A stretch of DNA of 50,644 bases from NCBI GenBank assembly GCA_902800585.1, contig CADCEW010000006.1, forward strand, positions 1-50,644, given 5' to 3'. How positions within the stretch are numbered: the stretch's first letter is position 1; each line of letters opens with the position of its first letter. The notes beneath the pieces are model-generated. The model made no database searches and was not told the DNA's origin. It saw nothing but the letters and a program-made list of their open reading frames with translations. The DNA is from an uncultured Prevotellaceae bacterium (lineage in GTDB: Bacteria; Bacteroidota; Bacteroidia; Bacteroidales; Bacteroidaceae). A program made the translations under genes and the position numbers. Of the stretch, positions 27,901 to 36,250 are shown piece after piece.

Positions 27901-29394
27901 CTCATTAACCTGACAGGTGAACTGGTTGTCAACGGAGAGGCACATGTCAAACCTGTCGGCTGCACCTATCAACTACGTAACGATACTATCCGTATGATGC
28001 CCAACGAGATAGAATTCGTCCGTTGCCCCATCTACGACATCCGCGACCATCAAGGTATCGTCACAGGAGGTATTCACCACAACTACCTCACTCATTTGAC
28101 ATACGACCTGTACATCCATGCAGAGGATCTGCTTGCCTATGACTTTCCTGACTTTGGTGAGGACACATTCTATGGTACCGTCTATGGCACTGGCGATGTC
28201 GCTATTCACGGCAGAAGTGGAGAGACCGTCATTGACCTAGATGTCACACCACAGCGCAACTCCTTCTTGGTGTACAACGTTGACCAGTATGCGGTATCTA
28301 ATCAGGAATTCATCCATTGGGGTACTAAGGAAAAGACACAATCCCAGAAAATGTTGACACCTGTTGTGGAGGAGCGTTCCGACATGCGCATCAATTTCCT
28401 TGTGAACTGCACCCCAGATGCAACTCTGCGTCTGCTGATGGACAGCCATACTGGTGACTATATCACTCTGCACGGCAATGGTGTATTACGTGCCACATGG
28501 TTTAACAAGGGAGGTTTCAATATGTTCGGTACTTATCAGGTGACAGACGGCACCTATAACATCACGATACAGAATGTTATCAAGAAAGACTTTACCTTCC
28601 AGGAAGGTGGTACCATTGTCTTCGGTGGTGACCCCTACGACGCCAATCTGAACCTGCAGGCTCAGCATATTGTCAACGGAGTATCCCTCTCAGACCTCAA
28701 CGTAGGCAAGAGTTTCTCCAATACGGTGCGTGTCAGTTGTCTTATGAACATCACGGGACAACCCAACCAGCCCATTGTTGAGTTCGACCTTGATATGCCT
28801 ACCGTCAATGCCGACGAGAAACAGATGGTGCGCTCTCTCATCAACTCACAGGACGAGATGAACCAACAAGTACTCTATCTCCTTGCCATCGGACGCTTCT
28901 ATCCACAGGGAGCCAATAATGCAGAAAGCAACAGCCAACAGAGCCAGACTTCCCTCGCTATGCAGAGTCTGCTCTCAGGAACGCTGTCGGGACAAATCAA
29001 CAATCTGTTGAAGTCTGTCATCAAGAGTAACGACTGGAGTTTTGGAGCCAACATCTCTACAGGCGATGAGGGATGGAACAATGCTGAATACGAAGGACTC
29101 ATCAGCGGACGCCTCTTCAACAACCGTTTGCTCATCAACGGACAGTTCGGTTACCGTGATAAGGCGACCACAGCAACACCGTCGTTTATCGGTGACTTTG
29201 ACATTCGCTATCTATTATTCCCCAACGGCAACCTTGCCCTGAAAGTCTATAATCAGACCAATGACCGCTACTTCACAAAGTCATCCCTGAACACACAGGG
29301 TATCGGTCTTATCATGAAGAAAGACTTCAATGGCTGGCGCGATCTCTTCAGCACGAAGAAGAAAGCAAAGAAAAAGAAAGATAAGAAGGATTAA
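25000..29394 (+). CDS. TamB-like translocation/assembly protein (monocistronic)
   Basis: A 1464-residue AsmA/TamB superfamily protein. An N-terminal membrane anchor (about residues 9-29) is followed by a very long series of beta strands that in this family form a hydrophobic groove across the periplasm. The C-terminal TamB domain lies at about residues 1120-1450 (blocks GTYQVTDGTYNITIQN and FGGDPYDANLNLQAQ). The end is a poly-lysine tail. Such proteins support outer-membrane insertion or phospholipid transport. No tamA/tamL partner lies next to it, unlike the second copy at 41396. The start is GTG; the next in-frame Met falls inside the anchor. Confidence 0.9.
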   Translation: MKVLKRIFSITVWGFIGLYLLMIISFHIPAVQRYIGKKTAGLLAETLGTNVQVGSVDPGFLNRLIIDRVCIYDQQGKEMLTVNRLGVRISIWELLNGKISISSAQVFGAHARFYQTAPDAPTNFQFALDSLASKDTTEQSKLDLHINSLIMRNSSVRFDRLYEAETPEQLNPSHLHLKDISAYFILKTITPDTMNLNVKKLAFTEKSGLKVDKFSMHFEGGRSQSTLSDLHLKMPRTELAIDKMTASYQMTGNQILMKSLNYQGEIQPSHIRLSDIACLLPTLKTFNSTLSVSSQFKGKGYDIEIPALNISSSTGDISIQCDGFIKHIDQKAEWYANLKDLSLSAKTLNFISENLRGKQVDVPDVIERMGDIHLTGNANGIALERIQVSQQLHSGVGDATVHFAMDPQQEFIGDLQTTGINLRQILNDERFGTLATNINLKGCLAKNHLQVYAEGTVDRFEYNNYLYQNIRLDGNYTSGSINGKCTVDDPNIQIELEGNAQIEKVEKDIQLKASIRDFSPQETHLSNQWKDARFSADIETILKGSNLNNVQGFFHVRDFSMKTLEEHYELDQLEVQTGFDEGIHYLLLNSDFANAEIRGEFDYQTLSQSFTNFIASKLQTLPGLPQVNPNTHNNFSISATIKKSDWLKQLTQMPLTITQPVTLQGFVNDNIRTINLECHLPSFYYKESGYRNGEIRITTPNDSLTCDASITKLMENGNHFDLNLKGKAHDNHLTTSFSWDNHAVERMSGVLNSTTNFFKTPDGMQTAFIGIAPSHINIHNTQWDVDPCAISYSDKRLEVNDFNIHHRDQHLTVNGTASENNTDSLLVNIKDIDVNYILELVNFDAVKFSGLATGNAVAKGLFGKQLQGYADLTVNEFKFEHGRMGVLDAHVNWNTEKEQIDIHAIADDGKDAMTYIDGYVSPTHDYINLDIKAAGTHIDFMHSFTKSFISKVEGHADGAVRLYGPLSLINLTGELVVNGEAHVKPVGCTYQLRNDTIRMMPNEIEFVRCPIYDIRDHQGIVTGGIHHNYLTHLTYDLYIHAEDLLAYDFPDFGEDTFYGTVYGTGDVAIHGRSGETVIDLDVTPQRNSFLVYNVDQYAVSNQEFIHWGTKEKTQSQKMLTPVVEERSDMRINFLVNCTPDATLRLLMDSHTGDYITLHGNGVLRATWFNKGGFNMFGTYQVTDGTYNITIQNVIKKDFTFQEGGTIVFGGDPYDANLNLQAQHIVNGVSLSDLNVGKSFSNTVRVSCLMNITGQPNQPIVEFDLDMPTVNADEKQMVRSLINSQDEMNQQVLYLLAIGRFYPQGANNAESNSQQSQTSLAMQSLLSGTLSGQINNLLKSVIKSNDWSFGANISTGDEGWNNAEYEGLISGRLFNNRLLINGQFGYRDKATTATPSFIGDFDIRYLLFPNGNLALKVYNQTNDRYFTKSSLNTQGIGLIMKKDFNGWRDLFSTKKKAKKKKDKKD

Positions 29395-30291
29395 TCAATC
29401 ATCCTGATAGGCTTCCTCACCTATCTGTTCACGAGCTCCAATAGTGAGTTTGCGGAGATCGTAGAAAGAACCGTTATAAATATTAAAGTCTACAGTGCCT
29501 TTAATACCAGGCAGACGTCCTGCGTCCGTATGCTGCCAGAACTTCCATGGTCCCTCGTAAGTGACCTTATCCACATAATAGTGGGCAATCCAATAAGGAT
29601 ACTCGTCGAAAACAGGATCACTCAGGTATTTGAGTTTAAACTTATAATAGGTATAGATAATCGGTTTGACATGATAATGTTTCTCCACGATGTCAAGCCA
29701 TTCCAATACACTATTCTTAAACTCTTCGTCAGTCTGGTTCTTGGGTTTATGCTCCACGTCAAGCACAGGAGGCAAATCACCATTCTCCAATTTGACGTTC
29801 TTAATAAAGTATTGTGCCTGATCCTTAGCAGGAGAATAGACACTATAGAAATGATAGGCACCACGGGTGAAGCCATACTCCCGTGCCTGATGGAAGTTAT
29901 CACTGAAATTGTCATCAATGATACTGGCACCCTCTGTCGCCTTCATGAAGACAAAGCGCACAGGGTACTTGTCGATGACACCATTATCCTTCAGTTCTGC
30001 CCAGTCGATAGGTCCTTGGTGGTGACTGATATCAATACCATGAATCTCGTAACCCTCAGGATAACTGACATCGCCATAAAGGGCACGCCAACGGAAGCCG
30101 AATGGACCGACAAAGATATAATAGAAGAAAAAGATATAGAGCGTCACAACCAAACCGCCGCCTACCCACCACGCCCAACTGGGAGTGTGCTGAAGAAGTC
30201 GTTGAAGCAAACGCACCAAGAGTCCTGGCCGCTTGTGGCGGACAGGACTCGTCAGGCGTCTCTTATGTTGCGGTTTGCGTTTTGTAGACAT
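29395..30291 (-). CDS. Membrane-anchored GH25 lysozyme-family protein
   Basis: A 298-residue protein with a basic cytoplasmic start, one transmembrane helix (about residues 42-62) and a GH25 muramidase domain. Family blocks are GIDISHHQGPIDW (catalytic-face Asp), FMKATEG, RGAYHFY, the DVEHK pair that provides the acid and base, and WQHTDAGRLPGIKGTVDFN. It should cleave the MurNAc-GlcNAc bond in the periplasm while tethered to the inner membrane. It follows the PFP gene by 5 bases. Its stop codon directly abuts the stop of the convergent TamB-like gene. Confidence 0.92.
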   Translation of the reverse strand: MSTKRKPQHKRRLTSPVRHKRPGLLVRLLQRLLQHTPSWAWWVGGGLVVTLYIFFFYYIFVGPFGFRWRALYGDVSYPEGYEIHGIDISHHQGPIDWAELKDNGVIDKYPVRFVFMKATEGASIIDDNFSDNFHQAREYGFTRGAYHFYSVYSPAKDQAQYFIKNVKLENGDLPPVLDVEHKPKNQTDEEFKNSVLEWLDIVEKHYHVKPIIYTYYKFKLKYLSDPVFDEYPYWIAHYYVDKVTYEGPWKFWQHTDAGRLPGIKGTVDFNIYNGSFYDLRKLTIGAREQIGEEAYQDD

Positions 30292-30296
30292 AACGA

Positions 30297-31931
30297 TTAA
30301 GCCTGCTCAAGCGCAAGGGTCATCGTAGGTTGGTCGCAGACTTCAGTGGGTCCCCAGTACTGAATAGGACCAGGATAAATATATGCAGTCTTGCGAGCCC
30401 ATTCATCGCGATGAGCAGCATACTCCTTGAATGGAGCACCGTCAAGTTCAACAAGCGCCTTGCGGATAACAGGCTTCATTTCACCGGCACGTTTCTCCAT
30501 ATTCATCATCATCGTGATGGGCACACCACCGGCAATCCATTGTTCTGCAGGTTTCGTTGTATTCTTGACGATAGCCATATAACCTGTCTTACCATTGGCA
30601 ATCAACTGGGCAGCACTGGTACCGAGGGCATAGCAATAGTCAGCATCGAAGTTAGAAGGAGCTGCACAACGTCCTTCATAACCGAAGAAGTGATGCTGAG
30701 TACCAAACTTACCAGTGTACTTACCTTCTTTCTTCATCTTCTCCAACTTCTGGGCAACCATCGTAGACAGCAGTTTCTCGGTCTCGATGAGTGATACCTG
30801 TACGTTTCCATGAGGATCGCGATCGAGTGCCAACTGACGGGCAACACCTACAGGAAGGCTGTTGAACACAGCGAGGTTCTCGGCAGTCAGATGACTCTTG
30901 GCAAAGTCAACCTGCTCATCACGGCTGATCTCCTTAGCCTCTGGCATAGCAAGTACATCGTTCAGTTGTGCTATCAGTTTCTTGATAGCGGGAATGAACT
31001 CAATTACACCCTCAGGAATAATCACAGTACCGAAATTATTACCATCGGCAGCACGAGCGGCTACAGCGTTGGCAATATATGCTACGATATCATCGAGGCT
31101 CTGCTCTTTTGCCTCTACCTCCTCACTAATGAGACAGATATTGGGCTGTGTCTGCAAAGCACACTCCAAAGCGATATGAGAAGCAGAACGTCCCATCACC
31201 TTGATAAAGTGCCAGTATTTACGTGCAGAGTTACAGTCGCGCTCAATGTTACCAATGAGTTCTGAGTATGTCTTACAAGCAGTATCGAAACCGAAAGAAG
31301 TCTCAATCTGGTCGTTCTTCAAGTCACCGTCAATAGTCTTTGGGCAACCAATCACCTGTACACCGTAGTTCTTAGCGGCATAGTACTCAGCGAGTACACA
31401 GGCATTGGTGTTGGAGTCATCACCACCGATAATCACAATGGCCTTGATATCAAGTTTACGGATAATCTCCAGACCTTTCTCAAACTGGTCAACTTTCTCC
31501 AACTTCGTACGACCTGAACCGATCATATCGAAGCCGCCAGTGTTACGATACTCGTCAATAATCTCAGGAGTCAACTCCATGTAGTTATGATCAACCAAAC
31601 CGCCAGGGCCAAGGATGAATCCAAAGAGACGGTTCTCGGGGTTCAGTTTCTTAATCTGGTCAAAGAGACCCGTGATAACATTATGACCGCCAGGAGCCTG
31701 ACCACCAGAAAGGATAATACCCACGTTCATCTTCTTCGTGTTTGCCTCCTCGGCAGGAACGAACTCTACGATAGGCATCCCATAAGTGTTCGGGAATAAC
31801 TTCTTGATTTCCTCCTGGTCACCTACGCTCTGAGTCGGCTGACCTTCCTTGATTTTTACTGCGCCCTGAAGAGCCTTTGGCAATTTAGGCTGATAGGCTG
31901 CTCTTGCTTTCTGCAATGCACTTTTTTCCAT
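30297..31931 (-). CDS. pfp: Diphosphate-fructose-6-phosphate 1-phosphotransferase
   Basis: A 544-residue long-form PPi-dependent phosphofructokinase. It interconverts fructose 6-phosphate and fructose 1,6-bisphosphate using pyrophosphate. GGDDSNTNA has the Asp that marks PPi rather than ATP use. [12 protein letters not shown] has the PKTIDGD catalytic block. KVMGRSASH binds the sugar phosphate, and the N-terminal [14 protein letters not shown] is the phosphate loop. The enzyme is cytoplasmic and reversible, common in Bacteroidales glycolysis. Confidence 0.96.
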   Translation of the reverse strand: MEKSALQKARAAYQPKLPKALQGAVKIKEGQPTQSVGDQEEIKKLFPNTYGMPIVEFVPAEEANTKKMNVGIILSGGQAPGGHNVITGLFDQIKKLNPENRLFGFILGPGGLVDHNYMELTPEIIDEYRNTGGFDMIGSGRTKLEKVDQFEKGLEIIRKLDIKAIVIIGGDDSNTNACVLAEYYAAKNYGVQVIGCPKTIDGDLKNDQIETSFGFDTACKTYSELIGNIERDCNSARKYWHFIKVMGRSASHIALECALQTQPNICLISEEVEAKEQSLDDIVAYIANAVAARAADGNNFGTVIIPEGVIEFIPAIKKLIAQLNDVLAMPEAKEISRDEQVDFAKSHLTAENLAVFNSLPVGVARQLALDRDPHGNVQVSLIETEKLLSTMVAQKLEKMKKEGKYTGKFGTQHHFFGYEGRCAAPSNFDADYCYALGTSAAQLIANGKTGYMAIVKNTTKPAEQWIAGGVPITMMMNMEKRAGEMKPVIRKALVELDGAPFKEYAAHRDEWARKTAYIYPGPIQYWGPTEVCDQPTMTLALEQA

Positions 31932-31976
31932 AAAACTTATTATTAATAATTTGAATAATATTTCTCAATTGGTTGG

Positions 31977-31984
31977 CAAAATTA
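31977..31984 (-). promoter_or_regulatory. -7 box of pfp
   Basis: TAATTTTG on the minus strand, 46 bases before the pfp start. No TTTG is visible at -33. Confidence 0.6.
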
Positions 31985-32057
31985 ATCATTTTCCGATAGA
32001 AATAAGAAAGAATAAAAGGTATTTTCTCCTTTTTAATTATTTTTGTGACGAAAAACA

Positions 32058-32087
32058 TTGTAAGTTGAATTATTTTCCGTATCTTTG
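32058..32087 (+). promoter_or_regulatory. Promoter of the 32.1-38.0 kb cluster
   Basis: A TTG (32058-32060) and TATCTTTG (32080-32087) are separated by 19 bases, matching the -33/-7 pattern. It is the only consensus promoter seen ahead of the five rightward genes that follow. Confidence 0.7.
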
Positions 32088-32114
32088 ACGAATGAATCAA
32101 CAAATGAAATTAAT

Positions 32115-32120
32115 AGGAGG
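32115..32120 (+). promoter_or_regulatory. Perfect Shine-Dalgarno AGGAGG
   Basis: AGGAGG lies 9 bases before the ATG at 32130. Such a site is unusual for Bacteroidales and decides the start of the small gene that follows, against an upstream ATG at 32085. Confidence 0.7.
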
Positions 32121-32129
32121 AAACAATTT

Positions 32130-32399
32130 ATGGCTAACAAAAGAGCACTAAAGAAACAAATCAACCTGATTAGCGAGGAACTTTTCTCAGAGTTTATTGC
32201 AGCATCCTTGTATGGCAACAACCCCAAAGAGTCAGACATCGAGAACGTATTGTTTTCTGTTGCCAAACTACAACAGCATTTCATCAGCCGCATATCACAC
32301 CCCGAGCCTGGTATGCCTGCAGACAAGTACTACAAGGACCTCAGGGAACAGTTTAGTGCACAGGTCAGTGAGATACTTGACCATATCAATAACCTATAA
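32130..32399 (+). CDS. Small helical protein of unknown function
   Basis: An 89-residue protein, apparently all helix and cytoplasmic, beginning MANKRALKKQINLI. There is no signal, no membrane segment and no recognised domain. A cluster of charged residues and the segment HPEPGMPADKYYKDL are its most distinctive parts. It is first in the rightward cluster and 8 bases before the acyltransferase. The strong Shine-Dalgarno suggests high expression. Confidence 0.72.
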   Translation: MANKRALKKQINLISEELFSEFIAASLYGNNPKESDIENVLFSVAKLQQHFISRISHPEPGMPADKYYKDLREQFSAQVSEILDHINNL

Positions 32400-32407
32400 A
32401 CGGAAAC

Positions 32408-32965
32408 ATGTGGAAATCATTTTGTAACTGGCTACTCTACAAACACATGGGATGGACTACCAATGTCACGGAGGCCCATCCCGACAAGTATATCATCTGT
32501 CTGGCTCCGCATACCAGCAACTGGGACTTCCTGATCGGACAACTCTATAACGGAGCGGAAGGGCTTAAGAGCAACTTCATGATGAAAAAGGAATGGTTCT
32601 TCTGGCCCATTGGTCCTCTCTTCAAAAGACTGGGCGGCATTCCCGTATGGCGCGACAAGAAGACGAGCCTGACAGACAATCTGGCAGAGACAGCTAGAAA
32701 CGCTAAGACTTTCCACCTGTGTATCACTCCGGAAGGAACCCGCTCTCTTAACCCGGAATGGAAGAAAGGCTTCTATTTCATTGCCCTCAAAGCAGAGATA
32801 CCCATCCTGCTTTATGGCGTAGACTATGAGAAGCGGTACATTGAATGCACCAAAACCATTATACCTAACGGCGACATCGACACCCAGATGCGCGAAATCA
32901 AACAGTATTTCAGTAAGTTCAAAGGCAAAAAGCCTGAGAATTTCACGACAGGAGAAACAGCATGA
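32408..32965 (+). CDS. PlsC-like acyltransferase
   Basis: A 185-residue member of the glycerolphosphate acyltransferase superfamily. The catalytic HTSNWD (an H-x4-D block, near residue 35) and the PEGTR block (near residue 109) are visible, as is GGIPVWR between them. It is shorter than canonical PlsC (about 245) and starts almost at the catalytic domain, with no clear transmembrane helix, so it is a short lipid or ornithine-lipid type acyltransferase. The substrate is unknown. It overlaps the next start by 4 bases (ATGA). Confidence 0.87.
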   Translation: MWKSFCNWLLYKHMGWTTNVTEAHPDKYIICLAPHTSNWDFLIGQLYNGAEGLKSNFMMKKEWFFWPIGPLFKRLGGIPVWRDKKTSLTDNLAETARNAKTFHLCITPEGTRSLNPEWKKGFYFIALKAEIPILLYGVDYEKRYIECTKTIIPNGDIDTQMREIKQYFSKFKGKKPENFTTGETA

Positions 32966-35853
32966 GAAAAATCCTCACCATACTTATATTATTGGCTGTT
33001 CTTGGAAATCAGCAAACAATCGCTCAAACCAACACTGACGAGAAAGATATCAAGAACAGATTAGAGAACTACTTCAAAGATTACAAAGCGCCAGGAGCAC
33101 AAGTCTCAAAGAACGCACATCTGAAAGACCTGCTGATAGATGACGAAGAAGAAACGATTACTGTCACTGCCAATGATGCGTTTGCCGAGCAGACTTTCAC
33201 TACCGATCTCGTGGAACGCATCTACCAGCAAATCAAAGAGATATTGCCTAAACCTTACGATGAGTACTTCCTGACAGTGAATACCCATAACTATGAACTG
33301 AAAGAACTTGTACCCAACAGGCTGAGGAAGCACAAGGACAAAGAACGAATGTGGGGAGACATCGATTACAAAGGTGAGCCTTGGGTAAAGAATATATCCC
33401 TTCCATACGAGATTACAGAGGGATTGCAAGGACGACATCTCTCATTATGGGCCAGTCATGGTCGCTATTTCGATAAGAAGAAACTACAATGGGAGTGGCA
33501 GCGTCCGAAACTTTTCGCAACGACAGAAGACCTCTTCACACAGACCATCGTCGTACCCTACCTCATCCCTATGTTGGAGAATGCAGGTGCTATCGTCTTC
33601 ACTCCTCGTGAACGTGCATGGCAGAAAGAAGAAATCATCATTGACAATGACGGCAGTAAGCGCAACTATCTTGAAGCAACCTCACATGGAAAATGGACAA
33701 ATACGCCACGTGTCGGTTTTGCCTATCATGACTCTGCCTATGTCGACAATGAGAATCCCTTTGAGGCTGGTACGGCACGCATGGTAAAAACCACCAATAA
33801 CAAGAGTCGCTATTCACTTGCAAGTTATCAGCCTGACTTCCCAAAAGAGGGACGTTATGCAGTATATGTAAGTTATCAGACCTTAGATAACAGTATCGAC
33901 AATGCTGAGTATACCGTATGGCACAAAGGGGAACGCACTGTCTTTCATGTCAATCAGAAGATGGGTGGTGGCACCTGGGTCTATCTGGGTACCTTTGCTT
34001 TTGACCAAGGGTATAGTGAGTTCAATCGGGTGACCATCACCAATCAAAGTAACCAAAGTGGTGTAGTTACCACTGATGCCGTCCGTTTTGGAGGCGGTAT
34101 GGGAAACATCAAACGAGGGGAAAGTGTCAGTGGTATGCCCCGTGCTGTCGAAGGAGCGCGTTATTATGCCCAATGGGCTGGTATGCCCTATTCCGTATAT
34201 AGCAGTAGAGAGGGTACTGATGACTATGCCGACGATATCAACGTACGTTCCAATATGACGAACTATCTGGCAGGAGGCTCCCCCTTCCTTCCTGACACAA
34301 CAGGACTGCGTGTACCTATCGAGTTGTCACTTGCCATACACAGCGACGCTGGCTATGCCAAAGACGGAACGGGACTTATCGGCACACTGGCAGTCGCCAC
34401 GACCAATTATAATGATGGAAAACTGCCTACAGGACTCTCTCGATTAGCCTCCCGTGATCTCGCTGATGCCCTATTGACAAATGTCACCACAGAACTGCAA
34501 AACAAATACGGGCGATGGAACAAAAGGGACCTTTTCGATCGTAACTATTCCGAGACAAGGGTACCTGCTATTCCCAGTGTCATCATAGAGACTATGTCGC
34601 ACCAGAATTTCCCTGACATGCGCTACGGACAAGACCCTAACTTCCGCTTTACACTTGCCCGTATCATTTACAAGACCCTCTTACGCTATGTCGCCCAACA
34701 GCACGACTTGTCAGTTGTCGTCACCCCGTTGGCACCCGATAATTTCCACATGGAGATGATGAAGAACAAGGTCAGACTCAGTTGGGAGGCAGTGAAAGAC
34801 CCGCAAGAACCCTCTGCCAATCCTTCGGGATATATTGTCTATACCTCTGTAGGAGGTGCAGACTTCGATAATGGCACGTTTGTGAGAGACCAGAATTATG
34901 AGACAGAACTGCAAGCAGACATACTCTATCATTTCAAGGTGACGGCTGCCAATAAAGGTGGACAGAGCTTCCCAACAGAAGTGCTCTCTGCATATTACCA
35001 CCCTGACGCCAAGAATACAGTGATGATTGTCAACGGATTCCACCGCCTGTCATCACCTGCCATCCGTAATGATGGTATGGAACAAGGCTTCGACCTTGAC
35101 GATGATCCTGGTGTTACTTATGGCACAACTGCTGGATGGCTTGGCAGACAGCGTAACTTCGACCGTAATAAGATGGGTATTGCCAATGAGAACGGCATGG
35201 GATGGAGCAGCAGTGAACTGGCAGGCAAGTTCATCGCTGGCAATGACTTCAACTATGTATCCTGTCATGCCAAGGCTATCGCCTCCGCACAGGAATACAA
35301 TATCGTCAGTGCTTCCAGCAAGGCATTAGAGACAGGAAAAGTCAGACTGAAGGACTATGCGTTGGTGGATCTTATCTTAGGACTGGAAAGAAGTGACAGA
35401 CATAGCCTTGTGTATTACAAGACATTCACGCCTGCCCTACGCAGTGCTTTGCAGAACTATACCCGAAGAGGAGGTGCGCTGTTGGTCAGTGGTGCTTATA
35501 TCGGTACGGACATCGCAGGCTCTGAAGACGAGAAGTTTGTTAGTCAGACCTTGAAATGTACCTTCGGTGGCAGAAACACTAGTAGCAGTGACACGGTGGA
35601 AGGTATGGGTACACAGATACCTTATTATAACACTTTGAACGAAGAGCATTATGCCGCCACCGCTACTGACGTGCTGAATCCCGTTCAACCTGCCTATGCC
35701 GTAATGCGCTATGCCGACGGACAAGATGCTGCTGTCGCTTACAAAGGCAAGGATTACCGTTCGTTCACCATGGGCTTCCCCTTCGAATGCATCAAGAGTG
35801 AACAGAAGCAAGGTTCCATCATGCGAGGAATATTAAATTACTTATTAAAATAA
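32962..35853 (+). CDS. Secreted amidase-like protein with golvesin-like domain
   Basis: A 963-residue exported protein (signal peptide to about residue 21, TIAQ). The parts resemble an N-acetylmuramoyl-alanine amidase fold split by an insertion: SLWASHGRYFD, FTPRER, then AIHSDAG and VIIETMSHQN, which carry the His and Glu expected at a zinc site. Between them a golvesin-like beta domain is seen (YAVYVSYQT, TWVYLGTFAF, TTDAVRFGGG). A fibronectin-III-like module (RLSWEAVKDP, YIVYTSVGG) and a Rossmann-like C-terminal part follow. Databases often call such proteins xanthan lyase, which the sequence does not support. Probable role: peptidoglycan turnover. Confidence 0.78.
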   Translation: MRKILTILILLAVLGNQQTIAQTNTDEKDIKNRLENYFKDYKAPGAQVSKNAHLKDLLIDDEEETITVTANDAFAEQTFTTDLVERIYQQIKEILPKPYDEYFLTVNTHNYELKELVPNRLRKHKDKERMWGDIDYKGEPWVKNISLPYEITEGLQGRHLSLWASHGRYFDKKKLQWEWQRPKLFATTEDLFTQTIVVPYLIPMLENAGAIVFTPRERAWQKEEIIIDNDGSKRNYLEATSHGKWTNTPRVGFAYHDSAYVDNENPFEAGTARMVKTTNNKSRYSLASYQPDFPKEGRYAVYVSYQTLDNSIDNAEYTVWHKGERTVFHVNQKMGGGTWVYLGTFAFDQGYSEFNRVTITNQSNQSGVVTTDAVRFGGGMGNIKRGESVSGMPRAVEGARYYAQWAGMPYSVYSSREGTDDYADDINVRSNMTNYLAGGSPFLPDTTGLRVPIELSLAIHSDAGYAKDGTGLIGTLAVATTNYNDGKLPTGLSRLASRDLADALLTNVTTELQNKYGRWNKRDLFDRNYSETRVPAIPSVIIETMSHQNFPDMRYGQDPNFRFTLARIIYKTLLRYVAQQHDLSVVVTPLAPDNFHMEMMKNKVRLSWEAVKDPQEPSANPSGYIVYTSVGGADFDNGTFVRDQNYETELQADILYHFKVTAANKGGQSFPTEVLSAYYHPDAKNTVMIVNGFHRLSSPAIRNDGMEQGFDLDDDPGVTYGTTAGWLGRQRNFDRNKMGIANENGMGWSSSELAGKFIAGNDFNYVSCHAKAIASAQEYNIVSASSKALETGKVRLKDYALVDLILGLERSDRHSLVYYKTFTPALRSALQNYTRRGGALLVSGAYIGTDIAGSEDEKFVSQTLKCTFGGRNTSSSDTVEGMGTQIPYYNTLNEEHYAATATDVLNPVQPAYAVMRYADGQDAAVAYKGKDYRSFTMGFPFECIKSEQKQGSIMRGILNYLLK

Positions 35854-35865
35854 AAGCCTACTATT

Positions 35866-36213
35866 ATGTACAAGATCCTAACAAATTCAAGTGGTACGCG
35901 AAGCATGGAAATCAGCGACCAACATCTGGAAACTATTGAGAAATACCAACTCTTCCGTGACCTGATTGACTCCAACGGTTATGTCGATGAGCAAGTGCTT
36001 GACAAACTGAAAATGAACATCCGTTCTATCCTGGAGTCTGAGGCAGGAAAAGACAAGAATTTGCTGGACCTCTGTCTGGATGTCATCTATCATCATAACA
36101 TGAAGGCATACGGGCTTCAGCAACTGGTATTGTTGTATATCAACTGGAAGAATCAAGGGAATGAGAATCTCGGTATGACCACCCGCGCCTTCCAAGGAAC
36201 ACCGTTTAATTAG
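35866..36213 (+). CDS. Small cytoplasmic protein of unknown function
   Basis: A 115-residue protein, mostly helical, without signal or membrane segment. The start at 35866 (MYKILT) gives the longest form; the ATG at 35905 (MEISDQHLETIEKY) would also be plausible and begins the part that looks conserved. No domain is recognised. It lies 12 bases after the amidase-like gene and is separated from ygiQ by a heptamer array. Confidence 0.6.
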   Translation: MYKILTNSSGTRSMEISDQHLETIEKYQLFRDLIDSNGYVDEQVLDKLKMNIRSILESEAGKDKNLLDLCLDVIYHHNMKAYGLQQLVLLYINWKNQGNENLGMTTRAFQGTPFN

Positions 36214-36246
36214 TTCATAGTTAATAGTTAAGAGTTTATAGTTAAG
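36212..36246. repeat. Five tandem heptamers before ygiQ
   Basis: AGTTCAT, AGTTAAT, AGTTAAG, AGTTTAT, AGTTAAG run gap-free from the stop codon of the small gene to 4 bases before the GTG start of ygiQ. They supply the in-frame TAG just upstream of that start. Confidence 0.9.
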
Positions 36247-36250
36247 AAGT

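Noticed and set aside
32085-32399. Longer start for the small gene at 32085
   Set aside because: The -7 box at 32080-32087 overlaps it, and a perfect AGGAGG lies before the ATG at 32130.
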